Shown piece after piece: positions 16,696 to 23,962 of a stretch of 64,000 bases of DNA. A program made the position numbers and the translations under genes. The stretch's first letter is position 1. Each line of letters starts with the position of its first letter. The DNA is taken from positions 1-64,000 of the forward strand of contig NC_013158.1 of the NCBI RefSeq assembly GCF_000023945.1. The letters run 5' to 3'. Under the pieces are notes generated by a model that saw only the letters and a list, made by a program, of their open reading frames with translations, was not told the origin of the DNA and did not search any database. The DNA comes from Halorhabdus utahensis DSM 12940. Its GTDB lineage: Archaea > Halobacteriota > Halobacteria > Halobacteriales > Haloarculaceae.

Positions 16696-18629
16696 CAGTC
16701 AGCTCGGATCCGTCCGGCGTACGCGCCGGCGACCTCCGTCGGATCAGTTCGGCCGTCCCTCGCGAGCCGTCCGAGACGGTCGGCTCGCTCGGCCATCGAT
16801 TCCCGGATGTCGGCGTAGGCTTCGCCGGGATCGGATAACTGATGGATGAACCGACTCTCTCCCTGGTCGATCCGGCCGGTCGGTCGTGCGGCGGTGCCGT
16901 CGCTCTCGTAGAGCGGCTCGAACCGAACGTCACTTCCGTCGTAGACTACCTCCTCGATGCGTGACACTCGGCGATCACGGCCCTGCGGCGTCGGCAAAGA
17001 TTGGATCGTGACCACCAGATCGGTCACGGCGAACGACGACGGATCCACACCGAGATCTGAAACTACGCGCTCGTAGACGTCCGTCGCCCCGTCGCCGTGG
17101 ATCGTGCCGAGGACGGCGTTGGCGTTCGCGCCGATCCGCATGGCTTCGTACAGTACCTGGGCCTCTTCACCACGGATCTCGCCGACGACGAGGGCACCAT
17201 CACCGAGTCGAAGCGCCGTTCGGAGTGCCCCCGAGGGCGTCACCTCCGGCCCGTGACTGGTGCCGGTTCGGAGTGCCTGGACGTCCCGTCCGACAGACTG
17301 CAACGATTCGACCGGCAACTCCGGCGTATCCTCGATCACGACAGTTCGCGTGTCTGCTGTGAGTTCATACAGCAATGTGCCAAGGAGTGTCGTCTTTCCA
17401 GCCCCGCGCGTGCCGGCGATGAGCGTTGCAGCGTTGCCCTCGACTGCCACTGACAGGAACCCGGCCACGTCCGGAGTGACTGTCCCGTTCTGGACAAGTT
17501 TCGGCAGCGTGAACCGGTCGCTGGCCTGCTGTCTGAACGCGAACGCGATCCCGTCGGAGACTGGTTTGGTCACCCCGGCCACCCGGACGTCAGTCTCACT
17601 ATCTAGGGTCGCTTTCGCATCCACGGTCGGCGTTGCACGCGAGAACGCCCGGCCACTCGTTCGCCTGATCCGTGACGCGAGGGCGGCCGCACCGTCGGCA
17701 CTCAAAAATACATTTGTGGACATCGATTCGCCATCTCTGAGAATTCTGAGCGGATTCCGTGAGACCGGTGCGGTAACGTATACGTCAGTTATCTGGGGGT
17801 CGGCAAAGAGGTCCTCGAGAATGCCATACCCCTGGGTGTGCTTCCGAAGGATCGACGTCAACAGCGGATCCACGCTACCGTCGCTCGCTGCCTGGATCGC
17901 GTGTGTTGAAGCTCTTTCGCCCGTGATATCGCCGTTTGCAATCCGATCGTATCCATCCAGCAGTCTTTCCCGCTCCGGTTCGGACAGCCTGAGTTCGGCC
18001 ATATCGAGTGCGTACCGCGGAATCGCGTCCGAACGCGCGTAGATCCGGGCCTCAGTGCCGGTGTCGAGGTCGATGACTTGCTGGAGTCGGGAGTCATCAT
18101 CGACGGATTGGTCGACGAAATAGTGGCCGATTGTGAGGCCGATCTCGGGCGTGAGTACCTCGCTCACGCTGTCGATCTGCGCCGCTGTTTCGAGCAGTCC
18201 GGATTCGACGCCGACGTCCGCGATCGGATCGACTCGTTCACGGAGTTCCGAAGCCACCGCGAGGGGCTCTGTTACAACCCGCTGTTCGATGGCCCGCTCT
18301 CGATCCCCGAGGAGGTTGATAAACCGGCCCGCAGCCGACAGGAGGGCGGCTGCGTTGTTTCGATAGCGGTGCCGACAACCGTTCGACTGGACCAGGATTT
18401 CATCAGCCGGACCGGCAACGAGATTACGCACGACGGTTTCTCGACAGTCCGGCGACGCCTCGAGATCACCGTCACACTCGCTTGCGTCGAGACGTAACTG
18501 ATTGCCAGCTTCTTCCGGCACACAGTCACACGCGTCCGAACGCTTCTGCTGTAGCACCTCCAGCAGGGTTTCGAGCCCCAGCTTCCGGGCGAGTTCCGTG
18601 GCCGACGATCCGGCGGCAGTGTCTGACAT
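16695..18629 (-). CDS. Type II/IV secretion system ATPase (TadA/PilB-like)
   Basis: Hexameric secretion ATPase (644 aa) that powers assembly of type IV pilus-like filaments from the cytoplasmic side. It has an Asp box EDTPEL (433-438), Walker A GTRGAGKTT (406-414), a Walker B region ALVVGEIRGEEA (479-490) and a His box GTIHGD (508-513). An unusual feature is an N-terminal Cys cluster (C34, C36, C52, C62, C85) ahead of the ATPase core. A TATA-like GAATATAAAC lies about 27 bp before the ATG, so the operon transcript is probably leaderless. It is the first gene of a seven-gene operon. Confidence 0.92.
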   Translation of the reverse strand: MSDTAAGSSATELARKLGLETLLEVLQQKRSDACDCVPEEAGNQLRLDASECDGDLEASPDCRETVVRNLVAGPADEILVQSNGCRHRYRNNAAALLSAAGRFINLLGDRERAIEQRVVTEPLAVASELRERVDPIADVGVESGLLETAAQIDSVSEVLTPEIGLTIGHYFVDQSVDDDSRLQQVIDLDTGTEARIYARSDAIPRYALDMAELRLSEPERERLLDGYDRIANGDITGERASTHAIQAASDGSVDPLLTSILRKHTQGYGILEDLFADPQITDVYVTAPVSRNPLRILRDGESMSTNVFLSADGAAALASRIRRTSGRAFSRATPTVDAKATLDSETDVRVAGVTKPVSDGIAFAFRQQASDRFTLPKLVQNGTVTPDVAGFLSVAVEGNAATLIAGTRGAGKTTLLGTLLYELTADTRTVVIEDTPELPVESLQSVGRDVQALRTGTSHGPEVTPSGALRTALRLGDGALVVGEIRGEEAQVLYEAMRIGANANAVLGTIHGDGATDVYERVVSDLGVDPSSFAVTDLVVTIQSLPTPQGRDRRVSRIEEVVYDGSDVRFEPLYESDGTAARPTGRIDQGESRFIHQLSDPGEAYADIRESMAERADRLGRLARDGRTDPTEVAGAYAGRIRAD

Positions 18630-18650
18630 GCAGGGGATGGCTGCCCACTC

Positions 18651-18660
18651 GAATATAAAC
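18651..18660 (-). promoter_or_regulatory. TATA box of the pilus-like operon
   Basis: GTTTATATTC on the coding strand is centred about 27 bp before the ATPase start codon, so transcription would begin at or next to the ATG. The rest of the 272-bp divergent space up to 18901 contains no gene I can support. Confidence 0.6.
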
Positions 18661-18901
18661 GCACGCGACAGGGTCGAGCCATCGGATGGACTGGCAATCT
18701 GCTACAGCCAGCGGGTCGGCGTCCGATCTGCGTGAGGAGGCCACACTTCGTGCTGACCAGCCCATCGATATACTGGACGATTACGCGCGATCTCTCGTTG
18801 CATCTTCCCGAGAAAGCGTCGAGAATCAACGCATTTGACGGAATGTGATACAGAGGATCCCGCCCGGAACGTTCTTTTCTGTCGCTGCTCATTCGATTCG
18901 T

Positions 18902-19180
18902 ATGGACGTTTCCTGGAAGTTGTTCGCGACGCTTCGGGAGGCCGCCGGGCAGGCGGAGGTGCAGGTTGCAGTTGGGACGGACGGGACAGTCGCTGACGCG
19001 CTCGAGGAACTCCTTGAGGAGTATCCCACACTCGAAACGGACGCGCTTGACGGGAACGAACTCCGGGCGCACATCAGCGTCGTTCACAATGGCGTTCGTA
19101 TCGATGAGCCCCTGGCATCTGATCGTGAGCTGGCTGACGGTGACGAACTTGCGTTGTTACCCCCGTTGAGCGGCGGCTGA
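18902..19180 (+). CDS. samp1: MoaD-like ubiquitin-like small archaeal modifier protein (SAMP1 type)
   Basis: Beta-grasp protein of 92 aa ending LLPPLSGG. The diglycine tail is the site adenylated by the E1-like UbaA. In Haloferax, SAMP1 both tags proteins and acts as the MoaD sulfur carrier for molybdopterin synthase. The start MDVSWKLFATLREAAG is typical of MoaD/ThiS. A second start codon region upstream is not family-like. Its neighbour moaC and the MobB-MoaE fusion at 39.2 kb support a role in molybdenum cofactor synthesis. The SAMP1 name rests on length and tail, not on a search. Confidence 0.85.
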   Translation: MDVSWKLFATLREAAGQAEVQVAVGTDGTVADALEELLEEYPTLETDALDGNELRAHISVVHNGVRIDEPLASDRELADGDELALLPPLSGG

Positions 19181-19255
19181 TCGCTTTGGTTTCGTCCGGT
19201 CGGGCCCACGGGCGATCCCGGAACCTACAACTTGCCGAGGACCGACCGATCGCCC

Positions 19256-19741
19256 ATGGGAGAGGAGTTTACGCACGTCGATGATGGCGCGGCTGATATG
19301 GTGGACATCAGTGACAAGCCGGCGTCGAAGCGTCGGGCGGTCGCCACGGGAGCGATTGAGCTCAGTGACTCGACCATCGAGGCGATCCGCGAAGACGAGA
19401 TCGGAAAGGGAAACGTTCTCGCGACCGCACGCGTCGGGGCGATCCAGGCCGTCAAACACACCTGGGAGACAATCCCGCTGTGCCACCAGATTCCGATCAC
19501 GAACGTGACAACGGACTTCACTGTCGGCGAGGACGCGGTACAACTCCGGGTAACTGTCGAGACGATCGGGCAGACTGGGTGTGAGATGGAGGCCCTAGAG
19601 GGCGTCACCACGGGTCTGAACGTCGTCTGGGATATGGTCAAGGCCGCTGAAAAGGACGACGACGGATCCTATCCTGAGACGGCGATCCGAGACGCAACCG
19701 TTGTCGAAAAGACAGTCCAACAAGCAAGTGAGTCAGAGTAA
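19256..19741 (+). CDS. moaC: Cyclic pyranopterin monophosphate synthase MoaC
   Basis: Second step of molybdenum cofactor synthesis: conversion of the cyclic GTP derivative made by MoaA into cyclic pyranopterin monophosphate. The 161-aa protein has all family marks: MVDISDKPASKRRAVATGAI, CHQIPIT with the conserved Cys-His, and TGCEMEALEGVT near the active site. ATG at 19256 is preferred over the in-frame ATG at 19232, since MGEEFTHVDD fits the usual MoaC start. It lies 75 bp after samp1 in the same direction. No moaA is present in the window. Confidence 0.95.
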   Translation: MGEEFTHVDDGAADMVDISDKPASKRRAVATGAIELSDSTIEAIREDEIGKGNVLATARVGAIQAVKHTWETIPLCHQIPITNVTTDFTVGEDAVQLRVTVETIGQTGCEMEALEGVTTGLNVVWDMVKAAEKDDDGSYPETAIRDATVVEKTVQQASESE

Positions 19742-19871
19742 CCAGCATTGGGATTGATCGCTGCGCCAGGATGGCAGATTCTTTGTGGGGCCACCAGCGC
19801 GTCGAGAACTGCCCCTGTCCGAGGCGACAGTCCACGATGTGGCGAAGATGTTCGCTGCAAGGTCTTTCACG

Positions 19872-20225
19872 ATGAGTCCCGTGGCTTCGTCCATGTCGGG
19901 AGCGACGGGAGATGATACAGCGGTCGATCCGGACGTGATTGCCCGCCGGGTTCGTAATCGTGCCGAGCAGACGAAACGCCGAGAAGTTGCCGTCGCGACC
20001 GCAAAACTCGACGGACGCTATCACGAAGAACTGGAAGCGCTCAGTGAGCAATTAACCGGCCGGCTTCTCGCGGGGCCGCTGGCCGCACTCGAGGTGGCCG
20101 CCGAACGTGACGACCAGACACTCGCAGGGGACGTAGCGACGTTGTTCGGTGTCGACCGCTGTGCGGAAACAATGGAGGCGACTGGTGACGACATCCAAAA
20201 GCAGGTTACATCACTTGAGCATTAA
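19872..20225 (+). CDS. Stand-alone GluTR-dimerisation-like helical protein
   Basis: A 117-aa, all-helical protein. Its core (IARRVRNRAEQTKRREVAVA, then ALSEQLTGRLLAGPLAALEV and AAERDDQTLAGDVATLFGVD) resembles the C-terminal dimerisation domain of glutamyl-tRNA reductase (HemA). No catalytic or NADPH domain is present, and no hemA precedes it. Candidate starts are 19848, 19872 and 19893; 19872 is a compromise. It sits between moaC and narO, next to the nitrate respiration operon. A role in heme supply or in binding HemA is possible but purely inferred. It could also be a relic of a duplicated hemA tail. Confidence 0.6.
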   Translation: MSPVASSMSGATGDDTAVDPDVIARRVRNRAEQTKRREVAVATAKLDGRYHEELEALSEQLTGRLLAGPLAALEVAAERDDQTLAGDVATLFGVDRCAETMEATGDDIQKQVTSLEH

Positions 20226-20244
20226 GTATCGCAGTGTCGCGTGG

Positions 20245-20931
20245 TTATTGTCCGTGACTTGATTGGATGGTCGTGTCGGACTGGTTATCTGACCCGTCCA
20301 GGAACCCTTCCAGGAGATTGCGCTGGGCGGCCGCCAGATGTTCGGTGAACGTCGGCGTCGCGACGTCAAGTTCCGTTGCGACCGCTTCAGCAGTGGCGTT
20401 CCGTGGATATTCGAAGTAACCCATTTCGTATGCAGTCTCTAAGACTTCCCGTTGGCGGGCCGTCAATTCGCCAGGATCAGTGACCCACAGCGGCCCCGAT
20501 TCGCTCTCCGGCGGGGCTCGGACGAGTGTTCCTACCTGGACGCCATCACGGGATTCTCGAAGTGTTGAGACAATGGCTCTGATGCCATCGAGATCGGCGG
20601 CAAGGACGGTCACGAACAGCGTTCCGTCGACGACCTGTACGTCTCGAACGGTACAGCCTTCTCGCTCGATACATTCACAAGCACAGCCCTGGCCACGGGA
20701 TCGCGCCAGCCGATAGATCGTCCGGCGATCATCCTGAAAGATCGCTGTGGCGTCACCCAGCGTGTCCGGACAATCGCCCTCGCGGACAGTGAACTCGTCG
20801 TGGACCCGCCCATCCTCGTCCGGGACGGCGCTCCGTGACACCGATGCCACTGGTCCACAGTCCCGGGACACAGCCGCGACGTCACACTGGGGTGGTTCCT
20901 CGATGACGAGTTTCGCCCGAATACCCTCCAT
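20245..20931 (-). CDS. narO: NarO-like oxygen-responsive Bat-type transcription regulator
   Basis: A 228-aa regulator. The C terminus has the bacterio-opsin-activator type HTH (LTARQREVLETAYEMGYFEY, then AEAVATELDVATPTFTEHLA). The N-terminal half carries Cys16, Cys25, Cys54 and the cluster Cys83-x-Cys85-x7-Cys93 (with Cys87 inside). This matches the CXnCXCX7C motif described for NarO of Haloferax volcanii, which activates nitrate and nitrite reductase genes without oxygen and whose four Cys are needed. It is encoded directly upstream of, and divergent from, the nar operon, as in Haloferax. The related DmsR has similar Cys, but the nar context favours NarO. Confidence 0.85.
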   Translation of the reverse strand: MEGIRAKLVIEEPPQCDVAAVSRDCGPVASVSRSAVPDEDGRVHDEFTVREGDCPDTLGDATAIFQDDRRTIYRLARSRGQGCACECIEREGCTVRDVQVVDGTLFVTVLAADLDGIRAIVSTLRESRDGVQVGTLVRAPPESESGPLWVTDPGELTARQREVLETAYEMGYFEYPRNATAEAVATELDVATPTFTEHLAAAQRNLLEGFLDGSDNQSDTTIQSSHGQ

Positions 20932-20970
20932 TGGTGTACATACGGGCGGTGGATCGGTAACCTGTTTGGG

Positions 20971-20984
20971 CCGAACTGGTTCGG
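20971..20984. promoter_or_regulatory. Putative NarO operator of the nar operon
   Basis: CCGAACTGGTTCGG is a perfect inverted repeat (CCGAAC-TG-GTTCGG, or CGAA-N4-TTCG) in the narO-nar intergenic region. It is about 40 bp from the narO start and 185 bp before the first nar gene. A TATA-like CTTAAAG begins at 21004, about 30 bp downstream centre to centre, and a second A+T-rich element lies at 21021-21030. The same pattern recurs before nirK. Confidence 0.65.
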
Positions 20985-21003
20985 CTCTGCTCCCGCAGAG
21001 AGA

Positions 21004-21030
21004 CTTAAAGGTCGTCCCGAATATATTTTA
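21004..21030 (+). promoter_or_regulatory. Likely nar operon core promoter
   Basis: CTTAAAG at 21004-21010 and ATATATTTTA at 21021-21030 are the two best TATA candidates before the nar operon. Either implies a 5' leader of roughly 110-140 bases before the ATG at 21169. This is long for a haloarchaeon, whose transcripts are often leaderless. Confidence 0.5.
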
Positions 21031-21048
21031 CAAACTTTCAACATAAAA

Positions 21049-21064
21049 CCCCTCAGCGTTGAGG
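21049..21064 (+). ncRNA. Small hairpin in the nar leader
   Basis: CCTCA-GCGT-TGAGG forms a 5-bp stem with a 4-base loop inside the predicted nar leader, flanked by A-rich and U-rich bases. It could affect translation or mRNA stability. It is short, so chance occurrence cannot be excluded. Confidence 0.3.
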
Positions 21065-21168
21065 TTCTAGCTCTTTGGAGAGTGCCCATCATTATCTAGG
21101 GGACCGGCGTCTTCACCCGGCCAACCCCGGTGGTCGGCCGTGGGACGCGTCAGTACACAGTGATCACT

Positions 21169-21744
21169 ATGAGACGGTCCACACTCGTTATCGCCATCGT
21201 CGTGCTCGCCGTTTTGCTGCCAATGTGGTTCGTGGCGTTACACGGCGAGCCGCCCGCAGAAGAGATCGCGATCGATCAGAGCGTCTCCGAGATGCACCCG
21301 CTGGAGAGTCTGATCGATACGCCGAACAAACTTTCGCCGAGCCAGGTCGGGGTGATCGTCTGGATCGCGCTGTTTGCCCTCGTCGGTGTCCTGGCCGGTG
21401 CCCATCGGTTCATGAATCGGGCAGTGCGACGGTCCGATCCGGGTGATTCCCCATCGGCCTCGGACGGGATGCTCCCCTGGCTGGAGACCGAAGACCGATG
21501 GATTGTCGCCTACGAGGACGCGCCTGATTCGATCGAGGGGCTGGTTGCGATGGCCGGCCTGACGATACTTTCGATCGTCTGTGCCGCGTTGTTCACTGGC
21601 GAGTATCTCACCCTGGCGCGCACCCAGTACTTCGGACTGTACGCGACCGGGCTGTTCCTGTCGCTGGCCACGCTTACGGTTGCCTATTACGCCTGGTTCA
21701 TGCCCCACGTTGCGGTGGCTGAACGGAGGGGTCACGGTGAGTGA
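21169..21744 (+). CDS. narA: NarA-like membrane protein, first gene of the nar operon
   Basis: A 191-aa membrane protein with three or four hydrophobic segments: residues 5-24 (VIAIVVLAVLLPMWFVALHG), about 61-82, about 122-142, and a C-terminal one near 150-180. No cofactor motif is visible. In Haloferax mediterranei the nar operon order is narA (unknown membrane protein), narB (Rieske), narC (cytochrome b), an unknown, narG, narH, an unknown, narJ; the same order holds here, which is the basis for the name. It ends inside the Rieske gene (8-bp overlap). An anchor or accessory role in the quinol-oxidising module is inferred. Confidence 0.75.
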   Translation: MRRSTLVIAIVVLAVLLPMWFVALHGEPPAEEIAIDQSVSEMHPLESLIDTPNKLSPSQVGVIVWIALFALVGVLAGAHRFMNRAVRRSDPGDSPSASDGMLPWLETEDRWIVAYEDAPDSIEGLVAMAGLTILSIVCAALFTGEYLTLARTQYFGLYATGLFLSLATLTVAYYAWFMPHVAVAERRGHGE

Positions 21745-22366
21745 CGAGTGCCCCTGCGACCACGACGGTGAGGCCTCCGGTCCCGTCCGACCCAGCCTCT
21801 TCGATGACGACCGGGCCGAACTCCAGCGGCGTGACATCGCCAAGCTCCTGGCGACTGCGGGCGGACTCACCGGCCTGGCCAGCCTCGCTGCACCGCTTGC
21901 CGGCCTTCAGCAGGTCTTTCAGCGTACCTATACGGGGCCGATCTACGGCGAGAGCATCCCGCTGGTCGACGGCGAGGGCAACCGGATCACGCCGGATCGC
22001 CTCGAGGAGGGCGAGCAACTGACGGTGTTCCCCGAGCCCCGACCGGGCATCGGGGACGCGCCGACGCTGCTCGTTCGCTTTCCCGAGACGGAGTACGGTG
22101 GTGGGACCGAACTCGCCTACACCGTCGATGGCTACGCCGCGTATTCGAAGATCTGTACGCACGCGGGCTGTACGGTGTCCGACCGGGAGGGGGAGACGCT
22201 CGTCTGTCCGTGTCACTACGGGAAGTTCGACCCCACGAACGGCGCCGCCGTCACGGGCGGGCCCCCGCCCCGGCCGCTTCCACAACTCCCGATCACGCTC
22301 GCGAGTGAGGGCCATCTGATCGCGACGGGCGACTTCGACGGCCACGTCGGCGCGGGGGGTGAGTGA
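21737..22366 (+). CDS. narB: Rieske [2Fe-2S] protein of nitrate respiration
   Basis: Rieske iron-sulfur protein (209 aa) passing electrons from quinol toward the extracellular nitrate reductase. A Tat-like anchor [20 protein letters not shown] (31-50) precedes the domain. Cluster ligands are Cys140 and His142 in box I (CTHAGC) and Cys157 and His160 in box II (CPCH). Cys145 and Cys159 are placed for the usual disulfide. The start is GTG at 21737, overlapping the upstream stop by 8 bp; a Cys-rich leader (DECPCDHD) precedes the Tat motif. Its end overlaps the cytochrome b start by one base. With cytochrome b it replaces the membrane NarI subunit of bacteria. Confidence 0.92.
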   Translation: MSDECPCDHDGEASGPVRPSLFDDDRAELQRRDIAKLLATAGGLTGLASLAAPLAGLQQVFQRTYTGPIYGESIPLVDGEGNRITPDRLEEGEQLTVFPEPRPGIGDAPTLLVRFPETEYGGGTELAYTVDGYAAYSKICTHAGCTVSDREGETLVCPCHYGKFDPTNGAAVTGGPPPRPLPQLPITLASEGHLIATGDFDGHVGAGGE

Positions 22367-23784
22367 TGTCGCGAAGTCAGCGCGTCTACGCGTGGTTCGA
22401 CGATCGTCTCGATCTGGACGAGGCCGAGCAGTTCATGGGGAAGGCCTTCCCGGCGGAGGACTCGTTCCTGCTCGGTGAGGTTGCGCTGTTCTCGTTCGTC
22501 ATGCTCGTCCTCACCGGCATCTTCCTCGGGTTCTTCTATGAGCCCTCGACCACGGAGATGACCTACGAGGGCAGTGTCGCCCAGTTTCAGGGCGAGTCCT
22601 TGCCGGCGGCGTTCGGAAGCGTTCTCCAGCTGACCTACGACGTGCCCTTCGGCATGTTCATCCGCCGGTTCCACCACTGGGCGGCCCACCTGTTCGTCGC
22701 CTCGATCGGCCTGCATATGCTGCGGGTGTTCTTCCACGGGGCCTACCGCAACCCGCGTGAGATCAACTGGGTCGTCGGGACGACGCTCGCGATCCTCGCG
22801 ATGGGTGCGGCATACACCGGCTACGCGCTGCCCTTCGACGAGTTCGCCTCGACGGCGACCGGGATCGGCTACAACATCGCCGGCTCGATCCCGATCCTCG
22901 GCGACCCGATCGCCGCCATCGTCTTCGGCGGGGACTTCCCTTCCAGCGCGACCATCCCCCGCCTCTATTTCCTGCACGTCTTTGTCATCCCCATCCTGAT
23001 CGCCGGTGGCCTGGCGCTCCACATGGGACTGCTCGTCCGACAGAAACACACGGAGGCACAGCGGGAGGACGACGTCAAACCGGTCGATTCGGGAACCGCC
23101 GAAGCCGCCGCCGACCGCAACCGCGAGACCGTCGATCGTGAGGACGACAGCGTCGTCGTCGGGCTGCCGGCGTTCCCCAACCAGACGGCAGTCAGCGCCG
23201 TCGTCTTCTTCCTCACGCTGGCGACGCTGTCGGCGCTGGCAGGGTTCCTGCCCGTCCACAACATCGCCGAGTACGGCCCGAACAACCCTGCGGGCACGCC
23301 CGCGCTAATCATGCCCGACTGGTTTTTCATGTGGCTGTATGGGTTCCTGAAAGTCCTTCCGTCGTCGCTGGGCTTTCACCTCGGGCCGATCGAGATCAGC
23401 GCCGAGTTCCTCGGTGGGGTCGCCCTGCCGTCGCTGGTCTTCCTGGCCGTCTTCGCCTGGCCCTTTATCGACCGACGACGGGATAGCGTCCACTTCACGG
23501 CCGATCCCTTCGAGCGCCCAGTCCAGACCGGGGTCGGCGTCGCCGGCGTCGTCTTCGTCATGATCGCCTCGATCGCCGGCATGAACAACCTGCTGGCCGA
23601 GGCGCTGGGGACGACGACCGGGGCCGTCAATCTGCCACTGTTGCTCGCGATGATTGTCGGTCCGATCGCGGCCTTCGGGGTCGTCCATCGGGCGATCAGC
23701 CGCGAGCGGACGACGGCCGATACCGCGGCGCAACCGGACGGGGACGACAGGACTGAGCCACCGGAGGTGACCGACGATGAGTGA
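22366..23784 (+). CDS. narC: Cytochrome b/b6-type subunit
   Basis: Diheme cytochrome b (472 aa) that likely oxidises menaquinol together with the Rieske protein. Heme-ligand pairs are His103/His104 with His117 in [16 protein letters not shown], and His204 with His219 in [18 protein letters not shown]; the second pair has 15-residue spacing as in cytochrome b6. The quinol-site PEWY motif appears as PDWF ([14 protein letters not shown]). About eight membrane helices are present, followed by an acidic tail. ATG at 22366 overlaps the Rieske stop (TGATG); a GTG lies one codon earlier. It overlaps the next gene by 8 bp. Confidence 0.93.
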   Translation: MSRSQRVYAWFDDRLDLDEAEQFMGKAFPAEDSFLLGEVALFSFVMLVLTGIFLGFFYEPSTTEMTYEGSVAQFQGESLPAAFGSVLQLTYDVPFGMFIRRFHHWAAHLFVASIGLHMLRVFFHGAYRNPREINWVVGTTLAILAMGAAYTGYALPFDEFASTATGIGYNIAGSIPILGDPIAAIVFGGDFPSSATIPRLYFLHVFVIPILIAGGLALHMGLLVRQKHTEAQREDDVKPVDSGTAEAAADRNRETVDREDDSVVVGLPAFPNQTAVSAVVFFLTLATLSALAGFLPVHNIAEYGPNNPAGTPALIMPDWFFMWLYGFLKVLPSSLGFHLGPIEISAEFLGGVALPSLVFLAVFAWPFIDRRRDSVHFTADPFERPVQTGVGVAGVVFVMIASIAGMNNLLAEALGTTTGAVNLPLLLAMIVGPIAAFGVVHRAISRERTTADTAAQPDGDDRTEPPEVTDDE

Positions 23785-23962
23785 GCACCGGTCGGCACTG
23801 TCCGGACGGACGTACCGACGCCTGGATACGGCGAGTAAACTCGGCGGGCTGGCGCTGGTCGCTGGGGCCCTGGAAGTGGGACCGACGACTGCCGCCGGAG
23901 TCACGCTCGTCGTCATCGGAGCCACGTTCGCAACTACAACCGTCTTTATCGATAACTCATGA
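23777..23962 (+). CDS. Small membrane protein of the nar operon (orf4)
   Basis: A 61-aa protein with a basic N terminus ([11 protein letters not shown]) and two hydrophobic helices (about 24-36 and 40-57). It overlaps the cytochrome b gene by 8 bp and narG by 4 bp (ATGA), so its translation is tightly coupled. This is the position of the unknown fourth gene in the Haloferax nar operon. A structural role in the cytochrome b/Rieske module is inferred. Confidence 0.75.
   Translation: MSEHRSALSGRTYRRLDTASKLGGLALVAGALEVGPTTAAGVTLVVIGATFATTTVFIDNS

Noticed and set aside
18868-18885. Possible NarO site (GGAACGTTC) before samp1
   Set aside because: It does not fit CGAA-N4-TTCG; the half-sites are spaced differently and the short palindrome can arise by chance.
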